Below the pieces are notes generated by a model. It was not told where the DNA came from, searched no databases, and saw only the letters and a list, made by a program, of their open reading frames with translations. Shown piece after piece: positions 34,956 through 44,223 of a DNA stretch of 64,000 bases. Every line of letters begins with the position of its first letter. The stretch's first letter is position 1. A program made the translations under genes and the position numbers. The DNA is from CAXXOK01 sp963675365 (GTDB lineage: Bacteria > Bacillota > Clostridia > Christensenellales > Aristaeellaceae), in the NCBI GenBank assembly GCA_963675365.2, contig CAXXVA010000001.1, positions 806,001-870,000 of the forward strand, written 5' to 3'.

Positions 34956-34990
34956 GGCAAGAGTCAACGAGGATCGGCCCAAGGGCCAGA

Positions 34991-35020
34991 AAAGGCCGCA
35001 CCGAAAGGTGCGGCCTTTTT
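34991..35020 (+). terminator. hsp20 terminator
   Basis: A perfect 12 bp stem AAAGGCCGCACC / GGTGCGGCCTTT with a GAAA loop, ending in TTTTTG. Confidence 0.9.
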
Positions 35021-35034
35021 GATTGCAGCGTTTT

Positions 35035-36183
35035 TTACCACTCGGCTACCGTACCGTCGAAATTCCTCCAGACGGGGTTTTTCCAATTGTGGCCGTCCTG
35101 CGCCGCTTTGCGCAGTTTGTCCTCGTCGATTTCGATTCCAAGGCCCGGTTTTTGCGGCACGCCGATGAACCCGTCCTGATAGGTGAACAGGGAACCGTCT
35201 TTCAGATAATCCATCAAGTCGCCGCCCTTGTTGTAGTGTATGCCCAGGCTCTGCTCCTGGATAAAGGCGTTTGGCGTACAGAAATCAAGCTGCACACAGC
35301 TGGCAAGCGCCACGGGGCCAAGCGGGCAATGGGGCGCGACCGCCACGTCGTACGCCTCCGCCATGGACGCGATTTTTTTGCATTCGGAGATTCCCCCGGC
35401 GTGGGAAAGATCGGGCTGGATAATATCCACATAGCCGTCGGCCAGCATTTTTTTAAAATCCCAGCGGCTGAACATACGCTCGCCCGTAGCGATGGGGGTT
35501 GCGGTGTATTTGGTAATCTCCCGCAGCGCCTCGATGTTTTCGGAAAGCACGGGCTCTTCGATGAACATCAGGTGGTAGGGGTCCAGCTCCTTCGCCAGTA
35601 CCTTGGCCATGCTCTTGTGCACCCGGCCGTGAAAATCCACGGCGACGTCCAAATCGTAACCCAGCGCATCCCGGATCACCGCCACCCTCTCTACGGCCTG
35701 TTCCACCTTTTTGAAGGAATCGATGTAGTGCATCTCCTCCGTGGCGTTCATTTTGACGGCGGAATAGCCCTGGGCCAGCTTCTCCTTGGCGGCCGCGGCG
35801 ATATCGCTTGGCCGGTCGCCGCCGATCCAGCAGTACACCTTCAGCCGGTCCCGGCACTTGCCGCCGAGCAACTGGTATACGGGCGCGTTGAGCGCCTTAC
35901 CCTTGATATCCCACAGCGCCTGATCGATGCCCGCGATGGCGCTCATCACCTCCGGGCCGCCCCGGTAGAACCCTCCGCGGTACATCACCTGCCAGAGGTC
36001 TTCGATATCCATGGGGTCCCGGCCGATGAAATAGGTTTGCAGCTCCTCCACGGCGGCCTTAACCGTAACCGCCCGGCCCTCGACCACCGGTTCGCCCCAG
36101 CCACAGATGCCCCCGTCTGTGATAAGCTTTAAAAACAGCCAGCGCGGCGCGGCGGGAAAGAGTTCAAAACCCGATATTTTCAT
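35035..36183 (-). CDS. dgoD: D-galactonate dehydratase-like enolase superfamily enzyme
   Basis: The 382-residue protein matches galactonate dehydratase of the mandelate racemase/enolase superfamily: MKISGFELFPAAPRW, WGEPVVEG, VDFHGRVH (metal Asp and catalytic His), FIEEPV (metal Glu), ATGER and APHCPLGP (second His). It dehydrates D-galactonate to 2-keto-3-deoxygalactonate. I chose the ATG at 36183 after GGAGGA. No other galactonate gene is nearby. It lies between hsp20 and a copy of the hsp20 tail. Confidence 0.88.
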   Translation of the reverse strand: MKISGFELFPAAPRWLFLKLITDGGICGWGEPVVEGRAVTVKAAVEELQTYFIGRDPMDIEDLWQVMYRGGFYRGGPEVMSAIAGIDQALWDIKGKALNAPVYQLLGGKCRDRLKVYCWIGGDRPSDIAAAAKEKLAQGYSAVKMNATEEMHYIDSFKKVEQAVERVAVIRDALGYDLDVAVDFHGRVHKSMAKVLAKELDPYHLMFIEEPVLSENIEALREITKYTATPIATGERMFSRWDFKKMLADGYVDIIQPDLSHAGGISECKKIASMAEAYDVAVAPHCPLGPVALASCVQLDFCTPNAFIQEQSLGIHYNKGGDLMDYLKDGSLFTYQDGFIGVPQKPGLGIEIDEDKLRKAAQDGHNWKNPVWRNFDGTVAEW

Positions 36184-36252
36184 GTGCGTGATCCTCCTGC
36201 GTAAATCATACTGCAATGATTCACTATTCGGTTCCTGATATCCTTCCCCTGC

Positions 36253-36281
36253 GTTATAGTGCATCCGCGCCTGTTATTCAA
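36253..36281 (-). promoter_or_regulatory. dgoD promoter
   Basis: On the minus strand TTGAAT (36281-36276), a 17 nt spacer and TATAAC (36258-36253), about 65 nt before the dgoD ATG. Confidence 0.6.
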
Positions 36282-36368
36282 ATATTCATTGAAAAATACC
36301 TGGCTCCGCACATCGGACTATTTGATTTCACACCTAATGCTAGCATACAGTGAGACGTATCTGTACAA

Positions 36369-36462
36369 CATCGCCATTGAATGCAAAAACTGCGTGCTCC
36401 TGGCCACCCTGCCCAAGATCCAGCCCGAACCCAAGAAGATCACCATCGCAGGCGAGCAGTAA
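36369..36462 (+). pseudogene. Truncated duplicate of the hsp20 3' end
   Basis: The frame encodes IAIECKNCVLLATLPKIQ, then a shortened Pro/Glu/Lys tail ending ITIAGEQ and a stop. This is nearly identical to the last ~30 residues of Hsp20 at 34862-34955. It lacks the rest of the domain and a start. It is followed by its own GAAA-loop terminator, like the intact gene, so coding tail and terminator were probably copied together. Confidence 0.88.
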
Positions 36463-36502
36463 GGGCAAATGGCAATCTAGGATCAACTCAAAGACAAGTA
36501 GC

Positions 36503-36533
36503 AACCGCACCCGAAAGGGTGCGGTTTGTTGTT
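36503..36533 (+). terminator. Terminator after the hsp20 remnant
   Basis: A perfect 10 bp stem AACCGCACCC / GGGTGCGGTT with a GAAA loop, then TGTTGTTTG. It is a diverged copy of the hsp20 terminator. Confidence 0.8.
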
Positions 36534-36624
36534 TGTCGAAATAATACTTATATATTGTTGCAAATAAGAGATTTATTACTTAAATCATCTAACTTTTCTG
36601 TAAATTTAATATGGAGGTGGACTC

Positions 36625-37779
36625 TTGTTCAAGAGATACAGATTATTAAAAAACGAACCTTGTCCATGTAATAGCGGAAAGCCATATAAGAAATGCTGCA
36701 AAACCAAGCCACCGAAGCAGTATCGCAATGCCGATGAAATGATACATAATATTGGTCAATTGATGAAACAAAGTCGTAAGAAACTCTGTTTGTATCCTGG
36801 ATGTAAAACAAAAGGTATTCGTGCTCATGCAATTCAAGAAAACCGAATCCTTGATAAACTTGCAGAAAATAATTGTGTATTAATGCAAGATTTTACTAAG
36901 AATCCAATTATCTGTGAGATTGAATCTCAAAAACCCGAACCGTTATACTTTTTGTCAGAAGTAACAATTGCAGATGCAACAACAGCTACATGCTTTTGTA
37001 GTTACCATGACAATACTATTTTCACAAGAATCGAAAAGTCACAATATACACTAGAGACCCTAGATTGTGAGCAGCTTTTTTTATTCGCCTATAAAACCTT
37101 ATCATTCGAACTATATGTAGAGATTGTTGCAAAGTATTTTTATGCTTCTTGTTTTTCTACTATTCCTCAAACCACACATGATCCCTTGACAATAATACAG
37201 TATAGACAAAACTTACTTAGACTTGGAGACCTAGAATATTATAATAACTATCTAAATCAAGCCTTACTCAACAAAAACTATTCTGATTTAAAAACAGTAG
37301 TGCTAGAAATACCTTATCAAATACAATTTGTTAACTATATGACCATATCGCCACCATTTGATTTTTATGGCAAGAAGATAAACGCAATTGACAAGAAAAC
37401 AAAAAGACTCAAATTCATGTTTTTCACGTTATTTCCAGTCGAAAATAAATCATATATTTTGATTAGCTACTTGCGTGAAGATGCAGTGTGCTTCAACAAT
37501 TTCATCGACCAAGCCAGAAAAGCACCTTTGAATTTGATTCAATATTATATGAATATCTTCATTCCATTATATTCACAAAATCTTATTTTAAGTCCTCGAT
37601 TATGGAATAGTTGGTCTGAAGATGCTCAGTGTGGGCTCCAAGCAATAGTATCAAGCTCAAAAAGCAGAGCTTATTTAAAATCATTGCAGTTTCATCTAAA
37701 GCATATAATAAAAAGCAGTAGGCTGGATGAAATAAGCCCAACAAGTATTTCTTTTAACTTCTTCATAAGAGGTAACTAA
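36625..37779 (+). CDS. SEC-C motif protein of foreign composition
   Basis: The 384-residue protein starts with a SEC-C zinc motif, PCPCNSGKPYKKCC (about 12-25), as at the end of SecA, then a basic stretch with CLYPGCKTKGIRAHAIQ, which may be a second metal site. The remainder is unknown. The gene is strongly AT-rich beside GC-rich neighbours, and its start is a TTG after GGAGGTGG. Both point to recent transfer. SEC-C-only proteins are often near defence or mobile genes, but I see none here. Confidence 0.75.
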   Translation: MFKRYRLLKNEPCPCNSGKPYKKCCKTKPPKQYRNADEMIHNIGQLMKQSRKKLCLYPGCKTKGIRAHAIQENRILDKLAENNCVLMQDFTKNPIICEIESQKPEPLYFLSEVTIADATTATCFCSYHDNTIFTRIEKSQYTLETLDCEQLFLFAYKTLSFELYVEIVAKYFYASCFSTIPQTTHDPLTIIQYRQNLLRLGDLEYYNNYLNQALLNKNYSDLKTVVLEIPYQIQFVNYMTISPPFDFYGKKINAIDKKTKRLKFMFFTLFPVENKSYILISYLREDAVCFNNFIDQARKAPLNLIQYYMNIFIPLYSQNLILSPRLWNSWSEDAQCGLQAIVSSSKSRAYLKSLQFHLKHIIKSSRLDEISPTSISFNFFIRGN

Positions 37780-37857
37780 TAAACATCTTTACTAATAATT
37801 TCTTAACAGACAAATCACCAACTAAATCACAACAAATAGCTATTCCAGGTTGACTTC

Positions 37858-37980
37858 AGACCGCTCAAAAGGCTTGAGATGCTAGGAAACAAGGGTGGCA
37901 GGAGGTGAGTTTACTCGTTTGTAAGTGATCCGACTGCCATCCCGATGTTGACACCGCAGATCAGGTCTTTTCAGCGGTCT
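37858..37980 (+). repeat. Family B structured repeat, copy B4
   Basis: The outer stem AGACCGCT..AAAAG pairs with CTTTT..AGCGGTCT with one C-C mismatch and two G-U pairs. The second helix joins GGGTGGCAG (37893-37901) to CTGCCATCC (37934-37942). The right arm runs through the glpK stop codon into its last codons, so the GlpK C-terminus is encoded by element sequence. Confidence 0.85.
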
Positions 37981-39461
37981 TCAACTGACCAACCTTTTGA
38001 TCTCTCAACTGCCCTGTGCCACCCATCGAGCGCATTCGCCCGATCCACCTCGTCCATCTGGGGTTTGAAGGTGAGGTCGGGCTGAACGATGGCTTTGGCC
38101 TGGTCCATCGTCAGGTGTCCGGTGCCGATGGCGGCGAGAAGCGCCGCGCCAAGCGCCGTGGTTTCGTTGACTTTCGGGCGGACGACGGGGATGTTCAGAA
38201 TATCGGCCTGGAATTGCATCAGAAAGGCGTTCATGCTCGCGCCGCCGTCCGCCTGGAGCCTTGGCGGGTTCTGGCCGCAGTGGTCCGCCATGGCGGAAAA
38301 CAGGTCGGCGGACTGGTAGGCGATACTTTCCAGCGCCGCGCGCACGAACTGCGCCCTGCCCGAGCCGCGCGTTAAGCCGACGATCGTGCCGCGCGCGTAC
38401 ATATCCCAGTACGGCGCGCCAAGGCCGGTGAACGCTGGCACGATGTACATGCCCCCGGTATCGCGGATGCTTTCGGCGATCGCCTCGGTTTCGGACGCCG
38501 ATTGAATGATTTGCAGCTCGTCTCTGAGCCACTGGATGGCCGCGCCGCCTACGAACACGCTGCCTTCCAGCGCGTAACTGGGTTTGCCGCTTAAACGCCA
38601 CGCCATGGTGGTCAGCAGACCGGATTTGCAGTCCACGGCCTCGCCGCCGGTGTTCATCAGCATGAAACAGCCGGTGCCATAGGTGTTTTTGACCATCCCT
38701 TTATCAAAGCAAGCCTGCCCGAACAGCGCCGCGTGCTGATCGCCGACCAGCGACGCAACGGGGATGGGCCGTCCCAGAATCTCCGCGCGGAGATTGCCGA
38801 CGACCTGCGCGGTATCGGTCACTTCCGGCAGCAGCGCCTTGGGGATATTGAGCATCTTTAAAAGATCGTCGTCCCAGGCCTGGGTGTGGATGTTAAAGAG
38901 CATCGTGCGGGACGCGTTGGTGGCGTCGGTCACGTGCGGGCGGCCCTCCACCAGGTTCCACGCCAGATAGCTGTCCACCGTGCCGAAGCACAGCTCCCCT
39001 CGCCCGGCGCGCTCGTACACGTCCAGCGTGTCCAGTATCCATGCGAGCTTCGTGCCGGAAAAGTACGCGTCGGGTACCAGCCCGGTCTTCTGCCGTATGG
39101 TTTCGGCCTGTCCCTCGGCTACCAGCCGCTCCACGTACGGCGCGGTGCGGCGGCACTGCCAGCCGATGGCGTTATGCAGGCACTCGCCGGTATTCTTATC
39201 CCATAAAAGCGTGGTTTCGCGCTGGTTGGCGATACCGATAGCGGCGATATCGGCGACGTTTACCTGAGACAGCCGTACCGCCGTTTGCAGTGCCTCGATC
39301 TGCCCGGAGAGGATTTCCCCGGGGTCGTGCTCCACCCAGCCGGGCTTGGGATAGATCTGTTTGAGATCGGTTTGATGCGAACCGAGAATCCGCCCGCTCT
39401 GGTCAAACACCAGCGCGCGGCTGGAGGTGGTTCCCTGGTCGAGCGCTACAAATACCGTCAT
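37971..39461 (-). CDS. glpK: Glycerol kinase
   Basis: The 496-residue FGGY kinase has VALDQGTTSSRALVFD at the start, IGIANQRETTLLWDK, the RRTAPYVE stretch and GDQHAALFGQ. It makes sn-glycerol-3-phosphate. I chose the second ATG at 39461, 7 nt after GGAGG, 2 nt after the hemZ stop. The last residues, SVEDR, come from the arm of repeat B4. No glpF or glpD is adjacent; the gene is the last of the recJ-rel-dtd operon. Confidence 0.95.
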   Translation of the reverse strand: MTVFVALDQGTTSSRALVFDQSGRILGSHQTDLKQIYPKPGWVEHDPGEILSGQIEALQTAVRLSQVNVADIAAIGIANQRETTLLWDKNTGECLHNAIGWQCRRTAPYVERLVAEGQAETIRQKTGLVPDAYFSGTKLAWILDTLDVYERAGRGELCFGTVDSYLAWNLVEGRPHVTDATNASRTMLFNIHTQAWDDDLLKMLNIPKALLPEVTDTAQVVGNLRAEILGRPIPVASLVGDQHAALFGQACFDKGMVKNTYGTGCFMLMNTGGEAVDCKSGLLTTMAWRLSGKPSYALEGSVFVGGAAIQWLRDELQIIQSASETEAIAESIRDTGGMYIVPAFTGLGAPYWDMYARGTIVGLTRGSGRAQFVRAALESIAYQSADLFSAMADHCGQNPPRLQADGGASMNAFLMQFQADILNIPVVRPKVNETTALGAALLAAIGTGHLTMDQAKAIVQPDLTFKPQMDEVDRANALDGWHRAVERSKGWSVEDR

Positions 39462-39463
39462 GT

Positions 39464-40966
39464 TCATTCCTCCGCAAATAACTGCCGTTTCCGGCGTATC
39501 ATTTCATCTATCGTTTCGATGTACACGTTCACGTTGCCCGCGTTGGGCGCGCGTTCGATACGCTTGTTTTTGTTACTGAACACGCGCTTGGATATCGCCC
39601 CGGCCCCGACGGCCAGGACGGTCGCGGTTTCTTCCATCATGTCCATATTATACAGGCACGCCATGTTTTCCTTGGCGTAGCCCACATTTTGCTGCTGCGC
39701 GGCCATGTATTTCTGCCGGTACAGGTAGTAGGGCGCCATGCCCATACGCACGGCAAATGCCTCGCCAGTTTCCGCCATCGCTTCCACGGCCCCGGCGGGC
39801 GGCAGGGGGGTATGCTCCATCCAAAGCTTGCCCCCGCGCTTGAGGGCCAGGGTGTGCACAGTCAGGCTGTCCGGCCCGAGCGCTTCGATGCGCTCCATGG
39901 TGCGGCGGAAGTCGTCCAGCGTTTCGCCGGGCAGCCCGGCGATAACGTCCATGTTGATATCCTGAAAACCATGCTCCCGCGCCATGGTAAACGCGTCCGC
40001 GGTCTGCGCGGCGCTGTGCCCGCGCCCGATGGCCCGCAGCGTGCAATCGTTCATGGTTTGGGGATTGACGCTGATGCGGGTCACGCCCATCTCCCGCATG
40101 GCGGCAAGCTTGCCCGGTGTGATCGCGTCCGGCCGGCCCGCCTCGACGGTGAATTCTATGGGATTTGGAAATGCCGCGGCCACCTTTTCCAGAAAAGAGA
40201 CGAAAGCCGCGTCGTCCGGCGCTACGGGCGTGCCGCCGCCGATGTAGAGCGCGCGGAGCTTTGCGTTTTGCGTACGCAGGATCTCTGTTACGGCGTCCAT
40301 CTCCCGGTACAGCGCGTCCAGGTACGGCCGCAGCTTCTCCCCCGCGCCGATGGCCTCGCCCGCAAACGTGCAGTAGGCGCAGCGCGTGGGGCAAAACGGC
40401 ATGGCGACGTAGACGTCGAAATCGGTCTCCTCCGCCTGCGGCAGGGACTGCTGCACGGAGACGATTTGGGACAGCAGCGCGGTCTTCTCCAGCGATACGT
40501 CCATCTCCCGCCGAAGCGCCGCCTGCGCCTGCGCGTGGGACAGGCCTTTGCTTAGCTGCTCGTAAAACAGCCGCGTCGGGCGGATGCCCGTGAGCGCGCC
40601 CCAGGGCGGCTGTTTGCCGGTCAACCGTTTGCACAGGTCGTACAGCGTCAGCTTGCACAAGCGTTTCACGCGCCGCTTTTTGAAAAGCTTGCTTTCGTCC
40701 CGGATCACAGGCGTGCTGCGCCGCGCTTCCTGCCCCTCGAACACAAAACGGCAGCAAAAGCTGCCGTCGTCCTCGGAAAATTCATGGGTCAAGGGACGCA
40801 TATCGTCCGTCGGCGCGGTGGCGGTGAACTGCGCCTTTTGTTTGTCTTCTTCCGACTGCGGCGCGGTAGAGACGACCGCAAAGCCTTCGGTTTCATAAAA
40901 CAGCTTCAGCACGTCCCACAGCTCGTTAGCCATGCGCGGCAGCGGGGAATACAGGCAGATTTTCAT
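39464..40966 (-). CDS. hemZ: Coproporphyrinogen dehydrogenase HemZ (radical SAM)
   Basis: The 500-residue protein has a HemZ-type N-terminal part and a radical SAM core with CPTRCAYC (4Fe-4S Cys triad), IGGGTPVAPDD, VEAGRPD and MDVIAGLPGE. Members are annotated as oxygen-independent coproporphyrinogen oxidases, but many Clostridia lack heme synthesis, so another role, such as heme handling, is possible. I chose the ATG at 40966, 1 nt after the MBL stop, over a TTG upstream. Confidence 0.88.
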   Translation of the reverse strand: MKICLYSPLPRMANELWDVLKLFYETEGFAVVSTAPQSEEDKQKAQFTATAPTDDMRPLTHEFSEDDGSFCCRFVFEGQEARRSTPVIRDESKLFKKRRVKRLCKLTLYDLCKRLTGKQPPWGALTGIRPTRLFYEQLSKGLSHAQAQAALRREMDVSLEKTALLSQIVSVQQSLPQAEETDFDVYVAMPFCPTRCAYCTFAGEAIGAGEKLRPYLDALYREMDAVTEILRTQNAKLRALYIGGGTPVAPDDAAFVSFLEKVAAAFPNPIEFTVEAGRPDAITPGKLAAMREMGVTRISVNPQTMNDCTLRAIGRGHSAAQTADAFTMAREHGFQDINMDVIAGLPGETLDDFRRTMERIEALGPDSLTVHTLALKRGGKLWMEHTPLPPAGAVEAMAETGEAFAVRMGMAPYYLYRQKYMAAQQQNVGYAKENMACLYNMDMMEETATVLAVGAGAISKRVFSNKNKRIERAPNAGNVNVYIETIDEMIRRKRQLFAEE

Positions 40967-40967
40967 T

Positions 40968-41570
40968 TTATTTACCGGCAAACGTAGTCGGTCCGTGCCC
41001 CGGATAGGCGAGGATCTTCGGGTGCAGGTTCATGAGCTTGCGCAGGCTCTGCTTGAGCTCGTGAAAATTGCCGTCGCCGAAATCGTACCGCCCGTAACCG
41101 CCGGAAAACAGGGTGTCGCCGCAGAAAATGCCCAGGTTTTCGGGCAGAAGGTAGCATACGCTGCCCTTGGAGTGCCCCGGCGTGTGCAGGACGGTGATCT
41201 CCATCCCGGCCAGGGTGAGCACCTGTTCGTCTTCAAGCGTCTCCGGCTTTGTGCCGACGGTGACGGCAACGGAGCCAAACGCGATGCTTTCATTCATTTT
41301 CGGATCGGTCAGCTTGGCCGCGTCCAGCGTATGGATATACAGAGGGATAGCATACCGCCCGCACACCTCGTCCGCGGCGGAAACGTGGTCGAAATGCCCG
41401 TGGGTAATCAGCACCGCGACGGGCTTCCGCCCGCCGACGGTCTGCATGATCAATTCGGCGTCCGCGCCGGGATCGATGATCAGAACTTCCTTCGTATCGG
41501 TATTTTCCAGAAGATAACAGTTGGTTTTAAACTCGCCGCCGACGGGAATGGTTTCAACGCTTACGTTCAT
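40968..41570 (-). CDS. MBL-fold hydrolase (glyoxalase II-like, YcbL group)
   Basis: The 200-residue protein has ITHGHFDH (metal motif), HTPGHSKGSVCY, GDTLFSGGYGR and a final YPGHGPTTF, the single-domain glyoxalase II-like group. It probably hydrolyses a thioester. It lies between dtd and hemZ in one operon, 8 nt after dtd. Confidence 0.9.
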   Translation of the reverse strand: MNVSVETIPVGGEFKTNCYLLENTDTKEVLIIDPGADAELIMQTVGGRKPVAVLITHGHFDHVSAADEVCGRYAIPLYIHTLDAAKLTDPKMNESIAFGSVAVTVGTKPETLEDEQVLTLAGMEITVLHTPGHSKGSVCYLLPENLGIFCGDTLFSGGYGRYDFGDGNFHELKQSLRKLMNLHPKILAYPGHGPTTFAGK

Positions 41571-41578
41571 GCGCGCTC

Positions 41579-42028
41579 CTAGAACAATTTTTTGGAATCC
41601 AATAATATCGTCACGGGGCCGTCGTTAACCAGGCTTACGGCCATATCCGCCCGGAAGACGCCGGTTTCCACCGGGACGCCCATTTGGCGCCAGCGGTTTG
41701 CGGCTTCTGTGTACATTTGGTCGGCCTTTTCGGGCTCCTCGGCCAGGGTAAAGCCCGGCCGCCGCCCGTGGCGCGCGTCGCCAAGCAAGGTAAATTGGCT
41801 GACTACCAATAGCTGCCCGCCCGTGTCCAGCAGCGACAGGTTCATCTTGCCCTGCGCGTCCTCAAACACGCGGAGGTTGGCCACCTTGTCCACCATGTAT
41901 TGAAGATCGGCTTCCGTATCGCCCGCTTCCACGCCAAGCAGCACCAGATAGCCCTTTCCGATCTCGGAAATCACCTGATCGTTCACGGCGACGGACGCGC
42001 GGGCGACCCTTTGTACAACAGCGCGCAT
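41579..42028 (-). CDS. dtd: D-aminoacyl-tRNA deacylase
   Basis: The 149-residue protein begins MRAVVQRVARASV and has SQFTLLGDARHGRRPGF and the cross-dimer Gly-Pro motif as NDGPVTILLDS. It frees tRNA from D-amino acids and Gly mischarges. It overlaps rel by 1 nt, the usual Firmicutes pairing. Confidence 0.96.
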   Translation of the reverse strand: MRAVVQRVARASVAVNDQVISEIGKGYLVLLGVEAGDTEADLQYMVDKVANLRVFEDAQGKMNLSLLDTGGQLLVVSQFTLLGDARHGRRPGFTLAEEPEKADQMYTEAANRWRQMGVPVETGVFRADMAVSLVNDGPVTILLDSKKLF

Positions 42029-44223
42029 TATGATGACCCTCGATAGACTTCTACGACGTCGGTTCTGCGGCGAAGCGCCTTGATGAGCTTGTCCAGCTCC
42101 TCGCGGGTCTTGACCTGCACCACCATGGTGACGTTGCTGGTGCGGCGCTTTTTATCGCGCTTGACGGCGACGCCGATGATGGGTACGCCGACATTGTTCA
42201 CGCTGGTGGCCAGATCGCCCATCAGGGTAACACTGTCGTACGCGATGATGTTGATGGTGGCGTTGAAATCGCCGCCCTCGGTATCCGCCCACTCGACCTC
42301 GATCATGCGCTCGGCGTCGGATTCGTGGATGTTGGAGCAATCCGCCTTGTGCACGGTGACGCCGCGCCCGCGCGTGATGAAGCCGATAATCTCGTCCCCC
42401 GGCACGGGGTTGCAGCAGCGCGCGAAGTGCACCAGTATGCCCGACTGCCCCTTGACGTACACGCCGTGGGAGGGTTTGCCGACGTGCTTGTGCAGCTCCT
42501 CCTGGGAAACCTCCTTGACCTCGGGAACGTCCTTCTGCTCGGTCTTGCGCTGTTCCTCGATCAGGCGGCTGACGACGTAGCTTGCCGCCATGCCGCCGTA
42601 ACCCACCGCGCCGTAAATATCGTCCAATTCCTGAAACGCATAGCGTTTGAGGATGGGCTCGTAAAATTCGGGTTTCAAAATGGTGTGGATCTGCACGCCG
42701 CGCCGCTTGGCCTCGTGCTCCAGCATATCGCGGCCGCGCACCATGTTTTCGCCGCGCAGCTCGCGCTTGAAGAACTGGCGGATTTTAGAGCGTGCCTGCG
42801 GGGTTTTGACGATCTTCATCCAGTCCATGCTGGGACCCTTGGAATTGGCGGACGTGATGATCTCCACGCGGTCGCCGGTTTCCAGCTCCGTATCCAGCGG
42901 CACGATACGGCCGTTGACCTTCGCGCCCACGCAGTGGTTGCCCACGCCCGAATGGATGCGGTAGGCAAAGTCGATGGGCGTCGCGCCGCGCTGCATGCTC
43001 ATAATATCGCCCTTGGGCGTAAACAGGAGCACCTCGTCGGAGAAGAGGTCGGTTTTTAAGGAATCAATAAATTCCTTGGAATCGCGGGTGTCGTTTTGCC
43101 AGTCCAAAATCTGGCGCAGCCAGTACAGCTTGTTGTCCAGGTCGTCGGCCTTGGCGCCTTCCTTGTAGCGCCAGTGCGCCGCGACACCGAACTCCGCCAC
43201 GCGGTGCATATCCCAGGTGCGGATCTGCAGCTCAAACGGAAACGGCATCGTGCGCCCGCCGATCAGCGTGGTGTGCAGGCTTTGGTACATGTTGCCCTTG
43301 GGCACGGAAATATAGTCCTTGAACCGCCCGGGAATCTGGTTCCAGAGCGTATGCACGATGCCAAGCACCGCGTAGCAGTCCTGCACGGTATCCACCAGCA
43401 CGCGCACGGCGATCAGATCGTAAATCTGCTCGAAGGTCTTGTTCTGCTCGATCATCTTGCGGTAGATGGAATACAGATGCTTGGAGCGCCCGTCGATCTC
43501 GTAATGGATGTTGTTTTCGTCCAGCTTTTCCGACAGGCTCTGGATGACTAGGCGGATGTTTTCCTCGCGCTCGATGCGCCGCAGGCCCACTTTGCGGGCG
43601 ATGTCCTGATAGGCGGCGGGCTCCAGGTACTTAAACGCCAGGTCTTCCAGCTCCTGCTTGACGGCGTTCATGCCCAGGCGGTGCGCAAGCGGCGTGAAGA
43701 TATCCAGCGTCTCGTCGGCGATCGCCTTTTGGCGTTCCGGCGGCTGGTGCTTGAGGGTGCGCATGTTGTGCAGGCGATCGGCCAGCTTGATAATCACCAC
43801 GCGGATGTCCTTGGACATGGCCAGAATCATTTTGCGCAGGCTTTCGGCCTTTTGCTCCTCGCGGTTGGAGAAATCGAGCTTATCCAGCTTCGTCACCCCG
43901 TCCACCAGCAGGGCGACTTCCTCGCCGAACTCCTTGCGGATGGTGTCGATATCGATCGAGGTACAGTCTTCCACCGTATCGTGCAAAAGCCCGGCGGCGA
44001 TGGTGGGCGGATCGATCATCAGATCGGTCAGGATGGAGGCGACGGACGCGGGATGCATGAAATACGGCTCGCCGCTTTTGCGGATCTGGCAGCTATGCGC
44101 GTTCTCGGCGAACTCGTACGCCTTTTTCACCAGCAGGTAGCTGTCGTCGCCCGGGTTTTGTTTCTGCACGCGGGCAACCATTTTGTCCACCGGCATGCAT
44201 TCGTTGGTGATAAAGGTCAGCAT
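42028..44223 (-). CDS. rel: Bifunctional (p)ppGpp synthetase/hydrolase
   Basis: The 731-residue protein has an HD hydrolase domain (His57, HDTVED at 81-86), a RelA synthetase domain (GRSKHLYSIYRKM..IYDLIAVRV), a TGS domain (VLLFTPKGDIM), a zinc-finger-like region and an ACT domain at the C-terminus. Hydrolase and synthetase motifs are both intact, so it should control (p)ppGpp in both directions. AGGAGGG precedes the ATG. It overlaps recJ by 7 nt. Confidence 0.96.
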   Translation of the reverse strand: MLTFITNECMPVDKMVARVQKQNPGDDSYLLVKKAYEFAENAHSCQIRKSGEPYFMHPASVASILTDLMIDPPTIAAGLLHDTVEDCTSIDIDTIRKEFGEEVALLVDGVTKLDKLDFSNREEQKAESLRKMILAMSKDIRVVIIKLADRLHNMRTLKHQPPERQKAIADETLDIFTPLAHRLGMNAVKQELEDLAFKYLEPAAYQDIARKVGLRRIEREENIRLVIQSLSEKLDENNIHYEIDGRSKHLYSIYRKMIEQNKTFEQIYDLIAVRVLVDTVQDCYAVLGIVHTLWNQIPGRFKDYISVPKGNMYQSLHTTLIGGRTMPFPFELQIRTWDMHRVAEFGVAAHWRYKEGAKADDLDNKLYWLRQILDWQNDTRDSKEFIDSLKTDLFSDEVLLFTPKGDIMSMQRGATPIDFAYRIHSGVGNHCVGAKVNGRIVPLDTELETGDRVEIITSANSKGPSMDWMKIVKTPQARSKIRQFFKRELRGENMVRGRDMLEHEAKRRGVQIHTILKPEFYEPILKRYAFQELDDIYGAVGYGGMAASYVVSRLIEEQRKTEQKDVPEVKEVSQEELHKHVGKPSHGVYVKGQSGILVHFARCCNPVPGDEIIGFITRGRGVTVHKADCSNIHESDAERMIEVEWADTEGGDFNATINIIAYDSVTLMGDLATSVNNVGVPIIGVAVKRDKKRRTSNVTMVVQVKTREELDKLIKALRRRTDVVEVYRGSS

